A DNA stretch of 64,000 nucleotides from Deroplatys truncata (lineage: Eukaryota > Arthropoda > Insecta > Mantodea > Mantidae): contig CM060990.1 in the NCBI GenBank assembly GCA_030765065.1, forward strand, positions 413,797,198 to 413,861,197, in the 5' to 3' direction. Below are positions 42,574-54,761 of this stretch, piece by piece (the first letter of the stretch is position 1; each line of letters opens with the position of its first letter). The notes under the pieces were generated by a model. That model had not been told where the DNA came from. It did no database searches and worked only from the letters and a program-made list of their open reading frames with translations. Both the position numbers and the translations under genes were made by a program.

Positions 42574-43012
42574 AGGGTAAGTAAGTAAGATATGCGGTTT
42601 AAGGGCGCTAAACTGCTACGGTCATCAGCGCCCTTACAATGTATAAAAGAGAATGTCAAAATATAAAACAGGTAAAAGAACCGCATAGTTAAAAACGGGA
42701 CACAAACCCGCGATGTTAAAATAGCTAAAACCAACAACAGAACAATAACAAAATAACAATAACAACAATAATAACAATAACAATAACAATAATAACAATA
42801 GCAATAACAAGAACAACAATAATAACAAGAATAACAATAACAACAATACAAAGGTCTGAAAAACCAACACACTAAAAGCAAGGGCTATAAAAGATTAAAA
42901 CGTGTCAGGAACTGTAGAATGCGAGGGACATGAGCGTCATAGGTCCACTGGGGATAAGAGTTCCCATAAAACAGACAGAATAAAAGTACTAAGCCAACAG
43001 ACGCCCAACGCA

Positions 43013-46000
43013 TTAAATGCGCAGATTAAAATCACTGTCATGAATAAAACGTAAAACACATTCTACAGCACGCGTGTCGTCTGCCAAAACGTTGGCTAGG
43101 CCAACAGGCAGACCCACACGAGCACGCAATGCAGCTAAAACCTGACACTCTGTTAAAATGTGACGCACCGTTAAGGGCACGTCACACTGCCCACAGAGTG
43201 GTGCGGGGTCACCACTGAGCAAATACCTATGACTAAAAACACAATGTCCAATCCGTAGACGAGCTAAAATTACCTCTTCCCGACGACAAGAACGAGAAGA
43301 GGTACTCCAGATTAACAGGAGAGGCTTAACCTCCCGCAACTTGTTCCCCCGGAGGGCCGTCCACTCATCGCGCCAGCGCGAGAGGATGCGGCGACGTAAA
43401 ATAGCACACGAATCTGACGAGGGAACAACAGAGGTAAAAAATCTGGGTAATAAAATCGCCGATTTCGCAGCGGCGTCGGCAGACTCATTCCCTGAGATGC
43501 CCACATGACCTGGAATCCACATGAAGGACACGCTGATGCCAGAGACACCAAGCGAGTGGAGCAGGTCATGTATGCGCTGTACAAGCGGGTGGTAATGGTA
43601 CAGCGCAGTAATAGTCTGAAGGGCACTCAGAGAGTCCGTACAAATAAAACAGTGCTGTAAGGCGTGCCGCTGAATGTATAAAATAGATTGATAAATGCTA
43701 AAAAGTTCGGCGGTAAAAATTGAACATTGTGCAGGTAAACGAAACTTAAAACTACAGTGACCAGAAACAAAGGCACATCCAACTCCAGCTTCAGTCTTAG
43801 ATCCATCGGTAAAGATAAAATGGAAGTCCCCGAATTGAGCCCGTACTTCTAAAAAAGCCGATCTAAAGACTGAAGCAGGGGTCTCAGCCTTCGGCATTGA
43901 CGTTAGCCCAAGGTGACAGTGGGCCTCAGCGCGGGACCATGGAGGAAAACGCGTTTCTCCCCGTGGAAGGGCCGGCGCTGGCGTAACGTCCAAATGCCGA
44001 AGTAGCAGTCGAAATCGAACCCCTGGAGGGAGCAATGCAGAGAAGCTAACTAAATATTGTCGGTCAAGCGAATCCTCGTAAAATACATCGAAGGACGGGT
44101 GGTTAGGCAAGCTTGAGAGTCGACAAGCATAGCTGCACAAGAGCATCTCACGCCTGAAGGACAGCGGAGGCTCTGCAGCTTCTGCGTACAGACTGGGTAC
44201 AGGGCTAGTTGGAAAGGCCCCTGTAGCGACTCTTATGCCACGATGGTGAATGGCATTCAATTACGTAACACAGATGGACGTGCCGACGAATAAACAATAC
44301 ACCCGTAATCAAGCTTGGATCGGACCAAAGAGCGATAAAGGCGAAGAAGGACGGTCCGATCAGCTCCCCAGGATGTGCCACTTAAAACACGTAAAATATT
44401 AAGAGAACGGTCACACTTTGCTTTTAAAAAGGAAACGTGCGAGGTCCAACACAACTTCCTGTCAAAAATCAACCCCAAAAATTTCGCCTCGTCTGCAAAC
44501 GGAAGTATCCCAGGCCCAAGATGGAGTGAGGGTGGAGGGAAATACTTCCGGCGCCAAAAGTTGATGCAGACGGATTTCTCGGCGGAGAAATTAAAGCCGT
44601 TGGCGTTACTCCAGGCGTAGAGACGGTCGATACAGCTCTGGAGACGGCGTTCGAGTAGACAGGTCCGCCGTGAACTACAATAAATAGCGAAATCGTCAAC
44701 AAAAAGGGACGATGAAATGCCAGGTGGAATACAATGAACAATGGGGTTGATAGCAATCGCAAAAAGTGTGACACTGAGTACAGAGCCCTGCGGTACTCCG
44801 TTCTCTTGAATAAAACGACGAGATAAAACCGAGCCCACACGTACACGAAAGACGCGGTCCGTCATAAACTCCCGAAGAAAAATGGGAAGACGACCGCGGA
44901 TATTCCAATCGTGAAGTGTACGTAAAATGCCGCCCCTCCAACAAGTGTCATAAGCTTTCTCCAGGTCAAAAAATACAGCCACGGTTTGACACTTTCTCAG
45001 AAATCCATTCATAATATGCGTCGACAAGGACACCAGATGGTCGACGGTAGAGCGATAACGACGAAACCCGCACTGAGCGTTCGCTAGAAGTTTCTGAGAC
45101 TCAAGCCACCATGTCAACCGCCCGTTGATCATGCGCTCCATCACCTTGCAAATGCAACTGGTGAGGGAGATAGGGCGGTAGCTGGAAGGTAGTTGGCGAT
45201 CCTTCCCAGGCTTAAGAATAGGGACAATGGTGGCTTCGCGCCAAACGGAAGGAAAAATGCCGTCTTGCCAAATACGGTTATAGACCTGTAAGAGAAATAG
45301 TTTACTGTCGGCTGAAAGGTTCTTTAACATCAGGACATGAATGCCGTCCGGCCCGGGAGCGGAGTGCCGAGAGCAATGAAGAGCGTGCTCCAGCTCCCTC
45401 ATTGTGAATAGTTCGTTATAGCATTCATCATTAGCAGACCGAAAAGTATATGATGCGGAATCCTGCCGGTCTTTAATAGAGCGAAAGCCGGCGGAATAAT
45501 GGTCTGAATGGGATTCCGCCTCAAAGGCAGCACCCAGAGTGTTAGCGATGGCAGCCGGATCCACTATGGTGGCATTAGAAACCTGAAGGCCAGAAACAGT
45601 ACAATGTGACACTTTACCTGAGAAGCGACGAAGTTTATCCCAAACAACGGATGAAGGCGTAAAGCGATTAAAAGACTCGACAAAACGAGCCCAAGATGCC
45701 TTCTTGCTATCCTGAATAATGCGACGAGCCCTGGCGCGCGATTGTTTAAAAGTCACCAAATTATCAAGTGTAGGGTGGCGCCGAAACACCCTAAGTGCAG
45801 TCCTACGGGCACGAACGGCGTCCCGACAATCCTCGTTCCACCACGGAACAGGTGGCCGCCGAGGTTGGGAGGATGAACGGGGTATTGCGCGTTCGGCGGC
45901 AGAGAAAATAACAGACGTAAGGTGCTGCACTAGGTGGTGAATGTCGGAGAAGGGCTGATCGTCAAAATGCACGAGGCTGGAATACAAGCTCCAGTCGGCT

Positions 46001-46701
46001 TTTGCGAATATCCAGGTAGGTACTCTGGAATGCTGTACGTGGTGCGACAGAAGAGAAACGATGCAGGGGTAATGGTCGCTGGAGTAGGTGTCAGCGACGA
46101 CGTTCCACTGAAGACGACGTGCAAGCTGGAGTGAGCAAATTGCAAGGTCCAGGTGAGAAAATGTACCAGAAGAATCAGAAATAAAAGTAGGTGCACCTGT
46201 ATTGAGGATGGAAAGATTGAACTGATAAAAAATGTCGGAAAGAAGAGTTCCCCTCGCACAAGCCCTTGGCGAACCCCAGAGTGGGTGATGGGCATTAAAA
46301 TCTCCCAACAGAAGAAATGGTGTTGGCAGAGCGGACAGGAGAGCTCGAATGTCCGCGGGAGCGAGGGGAGACGATGGAGGTGTATACACAGAACAAACAG
46401 AAAAGAAAAAACCGGGTAACTGCAGTCTAATGGCAACAGCTTGCAAGTCGGACGTAAGTGTGATAGGATGAAAATGAACGTCATTACGCACCAACAACAT
46501 GACACCTCCATGAGCAGGAGCACCCTCCTCCGGTTCAAGATCGTAGCGAACCGGAGTGTACCCTCGGAGATCGAAAGGGTCGTGAGGGCGAAGCTTGGTC
46601 TCCTGCAAACACACGACCATAGGTGAATGGGAACGCAATAAAAGTTGCAGTTCCGCCCTATGCGATCGTACACCACGTACATTCCAGCTCAGGATAGCCA
46701 T
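43013..46701 (-). pseudogene. E2 ORF2 (single frameshift)
   Basis: 44257-46701 encodes residues 1 to about 813: the endonuclease with WNVRG, QETK, GDFNAHH and SDH, and the complete RT with FDLEKAYD, NGVPQGS and FVDD. 43013-44260 encodes the rest from MNAIHHRGIRVATG, with RNase H TDGSK, AELF, TDSL and GNESAD, and CGQCDVPLTVRHILTEC. The break is at 44258-44266, where CAATTACGTAAC stands for CAATCGACGTAAC, a 1-base loss plus a change. No other lesion is obvious. ORF2 starts 20 nt after ORF1. Confidence 0.92.
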
Positions 46702-46721
46702 GAATAAAAGGGATAAACTGT

Positions 46722-48038
46722 CTACTTAGAAGGGCGGCTTAAAATTACCTTTTGTTTAACCTTTGGGCTCGGGCTTTTTGTATGGAGTTGGTCAGACTCC
46801 ATAGCTTCCTCGGAGGGAGGGCCCACGCGCTCAGTGCCAGAAACCGATTCAAGCGCCGTGAATCGGTTCTGGGTGGCGATGGGTGAGGGGTGCCGCTGAG
46901 CGCGGCTTGTCCCAGGACCTTCCTGGGACAGCGACCTCCGAGGAGGAGAAGGTGAACTTTTGCTACCGCGCGCACGCGGAGGGTCTTTCAAGAAATCTTC
47001 CCTACGTAGTTTCTGCTTGGGCTTCTTTTCAGCGGCTTGCGACTTCATTGACTTTGGACCAGGTTTATAAGGCTTGGTAACAGTAGCTTTAATAGACGGC
47101 CGGATGGTAGTGGCGGTTAATCCAGTCAAGGTCCAGGTCTGAGTTTCGGCATCTACTCGTGGTACTGGCGAGGCAACAACAGAACTAAACGTGCCAGATC
47201 GCAGGAGTGAAGGTTGGCGCGCATGGTAACGCCTCCGGGCTTCAGCGAAGGAGAGTTTTTCCTTTACCCGGATCTCCTGGATCGCCTTCACGTCCAAGTA
47301 CCGCGGACAGTCGGCAAACGAAGCAGAATGAGACCCTTTGCAATTAACGCAGACGGGGGCTGTTGAACAGGTACCTTCGTGTGAGGGCTGGCTACATGTT
47401 GCACAGATGTTAACGGCACTCTTACATGAGACTTGCGTATGCCCAAAACGTTGGCATTTAAAACAACGCAGAGGTCTAGGAATATAAGGCCTCACAGAAA
47501 TCCGTTCGTACCCTGCGGAAATGCTCGTGGGCAGATCGACGCCATCAAATGTAATAAACAGGGTACGAGTGGGTACCAATACGCCGTCGCGTTTGGCCTG
47601 CACTCGATGGACCGCTGTCACCTTCTGGTCTGCAAGATATTCTACCAGGTCCTCGTCCGATATACCATCGAGGCTATGGGTGGTAATAACGCCTCGACAG
47701 GAATTCAATGTGCGGTGCTTCTCGACACGGATAGGATAGCCGTGGAGAAGCGTAGCGCGCAACAAGGTCTTACTTTGCAGATCGGATTTCGTTTGGGCTA
47801 ATAAGGAACCATTCCGTAGACGAGTGCAGGACTGAACCGCACCAGCAATTGCATCAATGCCCTTTTGAATGATGAAAGGGTTCACCTTCTCAAAGCTTTG
47901 TCCTTCTTCGGTTCGTGAAATGACCAAGTAACAACCAGTTGTCGGTGGTGTCACTTCTGTTACATAGACTTTTCGGCGCTTGTTAGTAGTAATGGAGGAA
48001 GGGTGCTCCATAGCGAAATAAATCCTCCACCATTGCAA
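46722..48038 (-). CDS. E2 ORF1: gag-like RNA-binding protein, intact
   Basis: 438 codons from the first ATG (probable start MEHPSS, codon 10). It has the same layout as E1 ORF1: the conserved N-terminal block (VNPFIIQKGIDAIAGAVQSC), zinc knuckles CFKCQRFGHTQVSC, CATCSQPSHEGTC and CVNCKGSHSASFADC, and a Lys/Pro/Ser-rich tail. It differs from E1 at a few positions (CQRFGH against CQCFGH; E1's extra Cys is unusual for this family). It is intact although ORF2 of the same copy is frameshifted. Confidence 0.93.
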   Translation of the reverse strand: MQWWRIYFAMEHPSSITTNKRRKVYVTEVTPPTTGCYLVISRTEEGQSFEKVNPFIIQKGIDAIAGAVQSCTRLRNGSLLAQTKSDLQSKTLLRATLLHGYPIRVEKHRTLNSCRGVITTHSLDGISDEDLVEYLADQKVTAVHRVQAKRDGVLVPTRTLFITFDGVDLPTSISAGYERISVRPYIPRPLRCFKCQRFGHTQVSCKSAVNICATCSQPSHEGTCSTAPVCVNCKGSHSASFADCPRYLDVKAIQEIRVKEKLSFAEARRRYHARQPSLLRSGTFSSVVASPVPRVDAETQTWTLTGLTATTIRPSIKATVTKPYKPGPKSMKSQAAEKKPKQKLRREDFLKDPPRARGSKSSPSPPRRSLSQEGPGTSRAQRHPSPIATQNRFTALESVSGTERVGPPSEEAMESDQLHTKSPSPKVKQKVILSRPSK

Positions 48039-48646
48039 CCGTCTCCGACCTCGGGCTCTGACTTCTCGGGCGTTACCCCGGCTTGGGTGAGTGGCCTATC
48101 TATACCAGACTCACCCCAGGGTCACACCTCCCAGAACATAGACAGAGGGACCCAATCGCCGTCAGAAGTCAGCAGCTCATGCAATGGCCCCCCCGCGGGA
48201 CTGCAGTTGAACAGCGGATACGAACACATACCCTACATGACGACCCCGGGTGGTGGGGATGACGCCATTACCCACTCACCCAGCTGCGCACGCGGTGCGC
48301 GGGTATCCGTCAGGCTGTGTCCACGGAAGATTGAAATAAAAAGATAAAAGAAACTAAAACAGTGTGGGCGTTTCGCACGCAAGGTAGGCCGGCGGGGAAG
48401 AAAAAGAGATATGCGAATGTCATGGTGCGAAATGGCCGGAAAGTGATAAGGGAAGAAAGAAACGATGGTGAGGTGCGGTATGAATGGAATGTAAAGAACG
48501 CACGAGAGCCTACCTTGTGTCCACCGGTCACTTGAAGAACCCACCTCGACCGGATGGGGGTGAGGGGATGAATGTGGCGATGAATGGCTCGGGAACCCCC
48601 GGGTGCGCCAAAAACCCGTACTCACAGAAGGTGAGCCCCTGAGGGG
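48039..48646 (-). promoter_or_regulatory. E2 5' UTR
   Basis: 608 bp matching the other 5' UTRs, ending in the family terminus. The second 5' hairpin reads CTCAC-CTTCT-GTGAG: the loop differs from E1 (CTTAT) while the stem is kept. Confidence 0.75.
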
Positions 48647-48994
48647 GCCCCGACAGGAGTTCAATGTGCGGTGCTTCTCAACACGGATGGGGTAACCGTG
48701 GAGAAGCGTAGCGCGCAACAAGGTCTTACTTTGCTGATCGGACTTAGTTTGTGCCAATAAGGAACCATTCCGTAGACGAGTGCATGATTGAACCGCACCA
48801 GCATTAGCATCTCTGCCCTTCTGAATTATAAAAGGGTTCACCTTCTCAAAGTTTTGTCCTTCTTCCGTTCTCGAAATGACCAAGTAACAACCAGATGACG
48901 GCGGTGCTACTTCTGTTACAATGACTTTTCGGCGCTTGTTGTTAATAATGGAGAAAGGGTGCTCCATAGCGAAAAAAATCCTCCACCATTGCAA
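48647..48994 (-). pseudogene. E3 ORF1, N-terminal part
   Basis: This encodes MEHPFSIINNKRRKVIVTEV ... LLHGYPIRVEKHRTLNSCRG up to the E2 insertion, in frame with 41592-42573 once E2 and one copy of its target duplication are removed. At the junction the frame runs into E2's 5' UTR, making an accidental longer frame. Confidence 0.9.
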
Positions 48995-49604
48995 CCGTCT
49001 CCGACCTCGGGCTCTGACTTCTCGGGCGTTACCCCGGCTTGGGTGAGTGGCCTATCTATACCAGACTCACCCCAGGGTCACACCTCCCAGAACATAGACA
49101 GAGGGACCCAATCGCCGTCAGAAGTCAGCAGCTCATGCAATGGCCCCCCTGCGGGACTGCAGTTGAACAGCGGATACGAACACAAACCCTACATGACGAC
49201 CCCGGGTGGTGGGGATGACGCCATTACCCACTCACCCAGCTGCGCACGCGGTGCGCGGGTATCCATCAGGCTGTGTCCACGGAGGATTTAAATAAAAAGA
49301 TAAAAGAAACTAAAACTGTGTGGGCGTTTCGCACGCAAGGTAGGCCGGCGGGGAAGAAAAAGAGAGATATGCGAATGTCGTGGTGCGAAATGGCCGGAAA
49401 GTGACAAGAGAAGAAAGAAACGATGGTGAGGTGCGGTATGAATGGAATGTAACGAACGCACGAGAGCCTACCTTGTGTCCACCGGTCACTTGAAGAACCC
49501 ACCTCGACCGGAAGGGGGTGAGGGGATGAATAGGGCGATGACTGGCTCGGGAACCCCCGGGTGCGCCAAAAACCCGTACTCACAGAAGGTGAGCCCCTGA
49601 GGGG
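48995..49604 (-). promoter_or_regulatory. E3 5' UTR
   Basis: 610 bp, the same as E2's 5' UTR in most positions, including the CTTCT hairpin loop. It ends with GTGAGCCCCTGAGGGG on the plus strand, directly abutting E4's RNase H. Confidence 0.75.
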
Positions 49605-52600
49605 TACCTGAGATGCCCACATGACCTGGAATCCACATGAAGGACACGCTGATGCCAGAGACACCAAGCGAGTGGAGCAGGTCATGTATGCGCTGTACGA
49701 GTGGGTGGTAATGGTACAGCGCATGAATACTCTGAAGGGCAATCAGAGAGTCCGTACAAATAAAAAATGTGCCGTAAGTCGTGCCGCTGGATGAATAAAA
49801 CAGATTGATAAATGCTAAAAAGTTCGGCGGTAAAAATTGAACATTGCCCAGGTAAACGAAAGGTAAAACTCTGTACACCAAAAACAAAGGCACTTCCTAC
49901 TCCAACATCAGTCTTAGACCCATCAGTATATATAAAATGACAGTCCCCGAACTGCGCCTGTAGTTCTAAAAAGGCGGATCTAAGAACAGAAGCAGGGATC
50001 GCATTTTTCGGCATCGACGTTAGCCCAAGGTGGATGTGGGCCTCAGCGCGCGACCATGGAGGAAAACGCGTTTCCCCTCGGGTAAGGGCCGGCGCTGGCG
50101 GAACGTCCAAATGCCGAAGTAGCAGTCAAAATCGAACCCCTGGAGGGAGCAAAGCAGAGGAGCTAACTAAATATTGCCGGTCAAGTGAATCCTCGTAAAA
50201 TGCCGCGAAGGACGGGTGGTCAGGCAAGTTGGGAGAGTCGACAGGCATAGCTACACAAGAGCATCTCACGCCTGAAAGACAGCGGAGGCTCTGCAGCCTC
50301 AGCGTAAAGACTGGGCACGGGGCTAGTTGGAAAGGCCCCTGTAGCGACTCTAATACCACGATGATGAATGGGATTCAAACGACGTAACACAGATGGACGT
50401 GCCGACGAATAAACAATACACACGTAATCAAGTTTGGATCGGACCAAAGAGCGATAAAGGCGAAGAACGACGGTCCGAACAGCTCCCCAGGATTAGCCAC
50501 TTAAACACGTAAAAGATTAAGAGAACGGTCACACTTTGCTTTTAAAAAGGAAACGTGCGAGGTCCAACACAACTTTCTATCAAAGATCAACCCCAAGAAT
50601 TTCGCCTCGTCTGCAAACGGAAGCATCCCTGGCCCTAGATGGAGAGAGGGCGGAGGGAAATACTTTCGGCGCCAGAAGTTGATGCAGACGGATTTCTCGG
50701 CGGAGAAATTAAAGCCGTTGGCGTTACTCCAGGCGTAGAGACGGTCGATACAGCTCTGGAGACGGCGTTCGAGTAGACAGGTCCGCCGTGAACTGCAATA
50801 AATAGCGAAATCGTCAACAAAAAGGGACGATGAAATGCCAGGTGGAATACAATCAACAATGGGGTTGATGGCAATTGCAAAAAGTGTGACACTGAGTACA
50901 GAGCCCTGCGGTACTCCGTTCTCTTGAATAAAACGACGAGATAAAACTGAGCCCACACGTACACGAAAGACGCGGTCCGTCATGAACTCCCGAAGAAATA
51001 TGGAAAGGCGACCGCGGATATTCCATGCGTGAAGTGTACGTAAAATGCCGCCCCTCCAACAAGTGTCATAAGCTTTCTCCAGGTCAAAAAACACAGCCAC
51101 GGTTTGACACTTTCTCAGAAATCCATTCATAACATGCGTCGACAGGGACACCAGATGGTCGACGGTAGAGCGATAGCGACGAAATCCGCACTGAGCGTTC
51201 GCTAAAAGTTTCTGAGACTCAAGCCACCATGTCAACCGCCCGTTGATCACGCGCTCCATCACCTTGCAAATGCAACTGGTGAGGGAGATAGGGCGGTAGC
51301 TGGAAGGTAGTTGGCGATCCTTCCCAGGCTTAAGAATAGGGACAATGGTGGCTTTGCGCCAAACGGAAGGAAAAATGCCGTCTTGCCAAATACGGTTATA
51401 GACCTGTAAGAGAAATAGTTTACTGTCGGCTGATAGGTGCTTTAACATCAGGACATGAATGCCGTCCGGCCCAGGAGCGGAGTGCCTAGAGCAATGAAGA
51501 GCGTGCTCCAGCTCCCTCATTGTGAATAGTTCGTTATAGCATTCATCATTAGCAGACCGAAAAGTATATGATGCGGAATCCAGCCGGTCTTTAATAGAGC
51601 GAAAGCCGGCGGAATAATGGTCTAAGCTGGAAACCGCCTCAAAGGCAGCACCCAGAGTGTTAGCGATGGCAGCCGGATCCACTATGGTGGCATTAGAAAC
51701 CTGGAGGCCAGAAACAGTACAATGTGACACTTTACCTGAGAAGCGACGAAGTTTATCCCAAACAACGGATGAAGGCGCAAAACGATTAAAAGACTCGACA
51801 AAACGAGCCCAAGATGCCTTCTTGCTATCCTGAATAATGCGACGAGCCCTGGCGCGCGATTGTTTAAAAGTCACCAAATTGTCAAGTGTAGGGTGTCGCC
51901 GAAACACCCTAAGTGCAGTCCTACGGGCACGAACGGCGTCCCGACAATCCTCGTTCCACCACGGAACAGGTGGCCGCCGAGGTTGGGAGGATGAACGGGG
52001 TATTGCACGTTCGGCGGCTGAGAAAATAATAGACGTAAGGTGCTGCACTAGTTGATTAATGTGGGAGAAGGGCTGGTCGTCAAAATGCACGAGGCTGGAA
52101 TACAAGCTCCAGTCGGCTTTTGCGAATATCCAGGTAGGTACTCTGGAATGCTGTACGTGGTGCGACAGAAGAGAAACGATGCAGGGGTAATGGTCGCTGG
52201 AGTAGGTGTCAGCGACGACGTTCCACTGAAGACGACGTGAAAGCTGGAGTGAGCAAATGGCAAGGTCCAGGTGAGAGAATGTACCAGAAGAATCAGAAAT
52301 AAAAGTAGGTGCACCTGTATTGAGGATGGAAAGATTGAACTGATAAAAAATGTCGGAAGGAAGAGTTCCCCTCGCACAAGCCCTTGGCGAACCCCATAGT
52401 GGGTGATGGGCATTAAAATCTCCCAACAGAAGAAATGGTGTTGGGAGAGCGGACAGGAGAGCTCGAATGACCGCGGGAGCGAGGGAAGACGATGGAGGTG
52501 AATATACAGAGCAAACAGAAAACAAAAAGCCGGGTAAGTGAAGGCGAACGGCAACAGCTTGCAAGTCGGATGTAAGTGTGACAGGTGTAAAATGAACGTC

Positions 52601-52820
52601 GTTACGCACTAAGAATATGACACCTCCATGAGCAGGAGTACCCTCCTCCGGTTCAAGGTCGTAGCGAACCGGAGTATATCCTCGGAGATCAAAAGGATCG
52701 TGAGGGCGAAGCTTAGTCTACTGCAAACACACGACCATAGGCGAATGGGAACGCAATAAAAGTTGCAGTTCCGCCCTATGCGATCGTACACCACGTACAT
52801 TCCAGGTCAGTATAGCCATG
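49605..52820 (-). pseudogene. E4 ORF2, upstream part (RNase H start, RT, endonuclease)
   Basis: Pieces: 49682-50110 (RNase H start, YTDGSKTDVGVG, TAELFSIYQ), 50220-50447 (SKLDYVCIVYSSARP), 50501-52609 (GDFNAHH, SDH, RT with FDLEKAYD, NGVPQGS and FVDD) and the endonuclease start to an ATG at 52818-52820. The codon of the catalytic Glu (LQETK) is a stop (LQ-stop-TK) near 52719. A 1-base deletion near 50504 and others near 50200 and 49760 break the frame. It joins the RNase H C-terminus at 37468. Confidence 0.88.
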
Positions 52821-52839
52821 AATAAAAGGGATAAACTGT

Positions 52840-54153
52840 CTACTTAGAAGGGCGGCTTAAAAGAATCTTTTGCTTAACCTTTGGGCTCGGGCTTTTGGTA
52901 TGGAGTTTGTCAGACTCCATAGCTTCCACGGAGGGAGGGCCCACGCGATCAGTGCCAGAAACCGATTCAAGCGCCGTGAATCGGTTCTGGGTGGCGATGT
53001 GTGAGGGGTGCCGCTGAGCGCGGATTGTCCCAGGACCTTCCTGGAACAGCGACCTCCGAGGAGAAGGTGAACTATTGTTACCGCGCGCACGCGGAGGGTC
53101 TTTCAAAAAATCTTCCCTACGAAGTTTCTGCTTGGGCTTCTTTTCAACGGCTTGCGACTTCATTGATTTTGGACCAGGTTTATAGGGCTTGGTAACAGTA
53201 GCTTTAATGGACGGCCGGATGGTAGTGGCGGTTAATCCTGTCATGGTCCAATTCTGAGTTTCGGCATCTACTCGTGGTACTGGCGAGGCAACAACAGAAC
53301 TAAATGTGCCAGATCGCAGGAGGGAAGGTTGGCGCACATGGTTACGCCTCCGTGCTTCAGCGAAGGAGAGTTTTTCCTTAACCCGGATCTCCTGGATCGC
53401 CTTCTCGTCCAAGTACCGCGGACAGTCTGCAAACGAAGCAGAATGAGACCCTTTACAATTAACGCAGACGGGGGCTGTTGAACAGGTACGTTCGTGTGAG
53501 GGCTGGCTACATGTTGCACAGGTGTTAACGGCACTCTTACATGAGACTTGCGTATGCCCAAAACGTTGGCATTTAAAACAACGCAGAGGTCTAGGAATAT
53601 AAGGCCTGACAGAAATCCGTTCGTACCCTGCGGAAATGCTCGTGGGCAGATCGACGCCATCAAATGTAATAAACAGGGTACGAGTGGGTACCAATACGCC
53701 GTCGCGTTTGGCCTGCACTCGATGGACCGCTGTCACCTTCTGGTCTGCAAGATATTCTACCAGGTCCTCGTCCGATATACGATCGAGGCTATGGGTGGTA
53801 ATGACGCCTCGACAGGAATTCAATGTGCGGTGCTTCTCAACACGGATGGGGTAACCGTGGAGAAGCGTAGCGCGCAACAAGGTCTTACTTTGCTGATCGG
53901 ACTTAGTTTATGCCAATAAGGAACCATTCCGTAGACGAGTGCATGATTGAACCGCACCAGCAATAGCATCTATGCCCTTCTGAATTATAAAAGGGTTCAC
54001 CTTCTCAAAGTTTTGTCCTTCTACTGTTCTCGAAATGACCAAGTAACAACCAGATGACGGCGGTGCTACTTCTGTTACAATGACTTTTCGGCGCTTGTTT
54101 GTATTAATGGAGGAAGGGTGCTCCATAGCGAGATAAATCCTCCACCATTGCAA
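52840..54153 (-). pseudogene. E4 ORF1 (one nonsense codon)
   Basis: Open from 53880 to 52840 with zinc knuckles CFKCQRFGHTQVSC, CATCSQPSHERTC and CVNCKGSHSASFADC and a basic tail, and from 54153 to 53908 with the N-terminal block (VNPFIIQKGIDAIAGAVQSC). The two are in the same frame, separated by a Gln-to-stop change (GCA-TAA-ACT near 53908). Inactive or truncated. Confidence 0.9.
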
Positions 54154-54761
54154 CCGTCTCCGACCTCGGGCTCTGACTTCTCGGGCGTTACTTCGGCTTG
54201 GGTGAGTGGCCTATCTATACCAGACTCACCCCAGGGTCACACCTCCCAGAACATAGACAGAGGGACACAATCGCCGTCAGAAGTCAGCAGCTCATGCAAT
54301 GGCCCCCCCGCGGAACTGCAGTTGAACAGCGGATACGAACACAAACCCTACATGACGACCCCGGGTGGTGGGGATGACGCCATTACCCACTCACCCAGCT
54401 GCGCACGCGCTGCGCGGGTATCCGTCAGGCTGTGTCCACGGAGGATTTAAATAAAAAGATAAAAGAAACTAAAACTCTGTGGGCGTTTCGCACGCAAGGT
54501 AGGCTGGCGGGGAAGAAAAAGAGATATGCGAATGTCGTGGTGCAAAATGGCCGGAAAGTGATAAGGGAAGAAAGAAACGACGGTGAGGTGGGGTATGGAT
54601 GGAGTGCAAAGAACGCACGAGAGCCTACCTTGGGCCCACCGGTCACTTGAAGAACCCACCTCGACCAGATGGGGGTGAGGGGATGAATGTGGTGATGATT
54701 GGCTCGGGAACCCCCGGGTGCGCCAAAAACCCGTACTCACATAATGTGAGCCCCTGAGGGG
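54154..54761 (-). promoter_or_regulatory. E4 5' UTR
   Basis: 608 bp homologous to E1's 5' UTR. The 5' terminus is complete and the second hairpin has the loop ATTAT with the stem CTCAC/GTGAG unchanged. Confidence 0.75.

Larger units (their letters stand above)
42574..48646 (-). mobile_element. E2: full-length LINE inside E3, nearly intact
   Basis: The target duplication GCCCCGACAGGAG occurs at 42561-42573 and 48647-48659, in E3's ORF1. Length 6073 bp, with a complete 5' terminus. The 3' tail is unusual: TAAG repeats on the plus strand (AGGGTAAGTAAGTAAGATATG) instead of the family's TGATGATG. ORF1 is open and ORF2 has one frameshift. As the innermost insertion of its branch it is among the youngest copies. 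Confidence 0.95.
37469..49604 (-). mobile_element. E3: LINE inside E4, host of E2
   Basis: The target duplication TACCTGAGATG occurs at 37458-37468 and 49605-49615, in the codons for GHVGIS of E4's RNase H. E3's own sequence is 37469-42573 plus 48647-49604, about 6.05 kb, full length with a complete 5' terminus. ORF2 has a single-base deletion near 40009 and ORF1 is split by E2. Its 3' half was copied twice more in the tandem units to the left. Confidence 0.94.
36585..54761 (-). mobile_element. E4: LINE inside E5, host of E3
   Basis: The target duplication AAAATGCACGAGG occurs at 36572-36584 and 54762-54774. E4's own sequence is 36585-37468 plus 49605-54761; without its contents and the E3 duplication it is about 6.03 kb, full length. 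The 5' terminus is complete, with a changed hairpin loop (CTCAC-ATTAT-GTGAG in sense). ORF2 has a stop at the catalytic Glu of the endonuclease and later frameshifts, ORF1 has a nonsense codon, and the tail zinc motif has lost its His. It is inactive. Confidence 0.93.

Noticed and set aside
42634-42881. A long frame joining E2's 3' UTR to E3 ORF1 (to 41592) as a fusion protein
   Set aside because: The frame crosses an insertion junction and begins in a microsatellite; it is a chance read-through.
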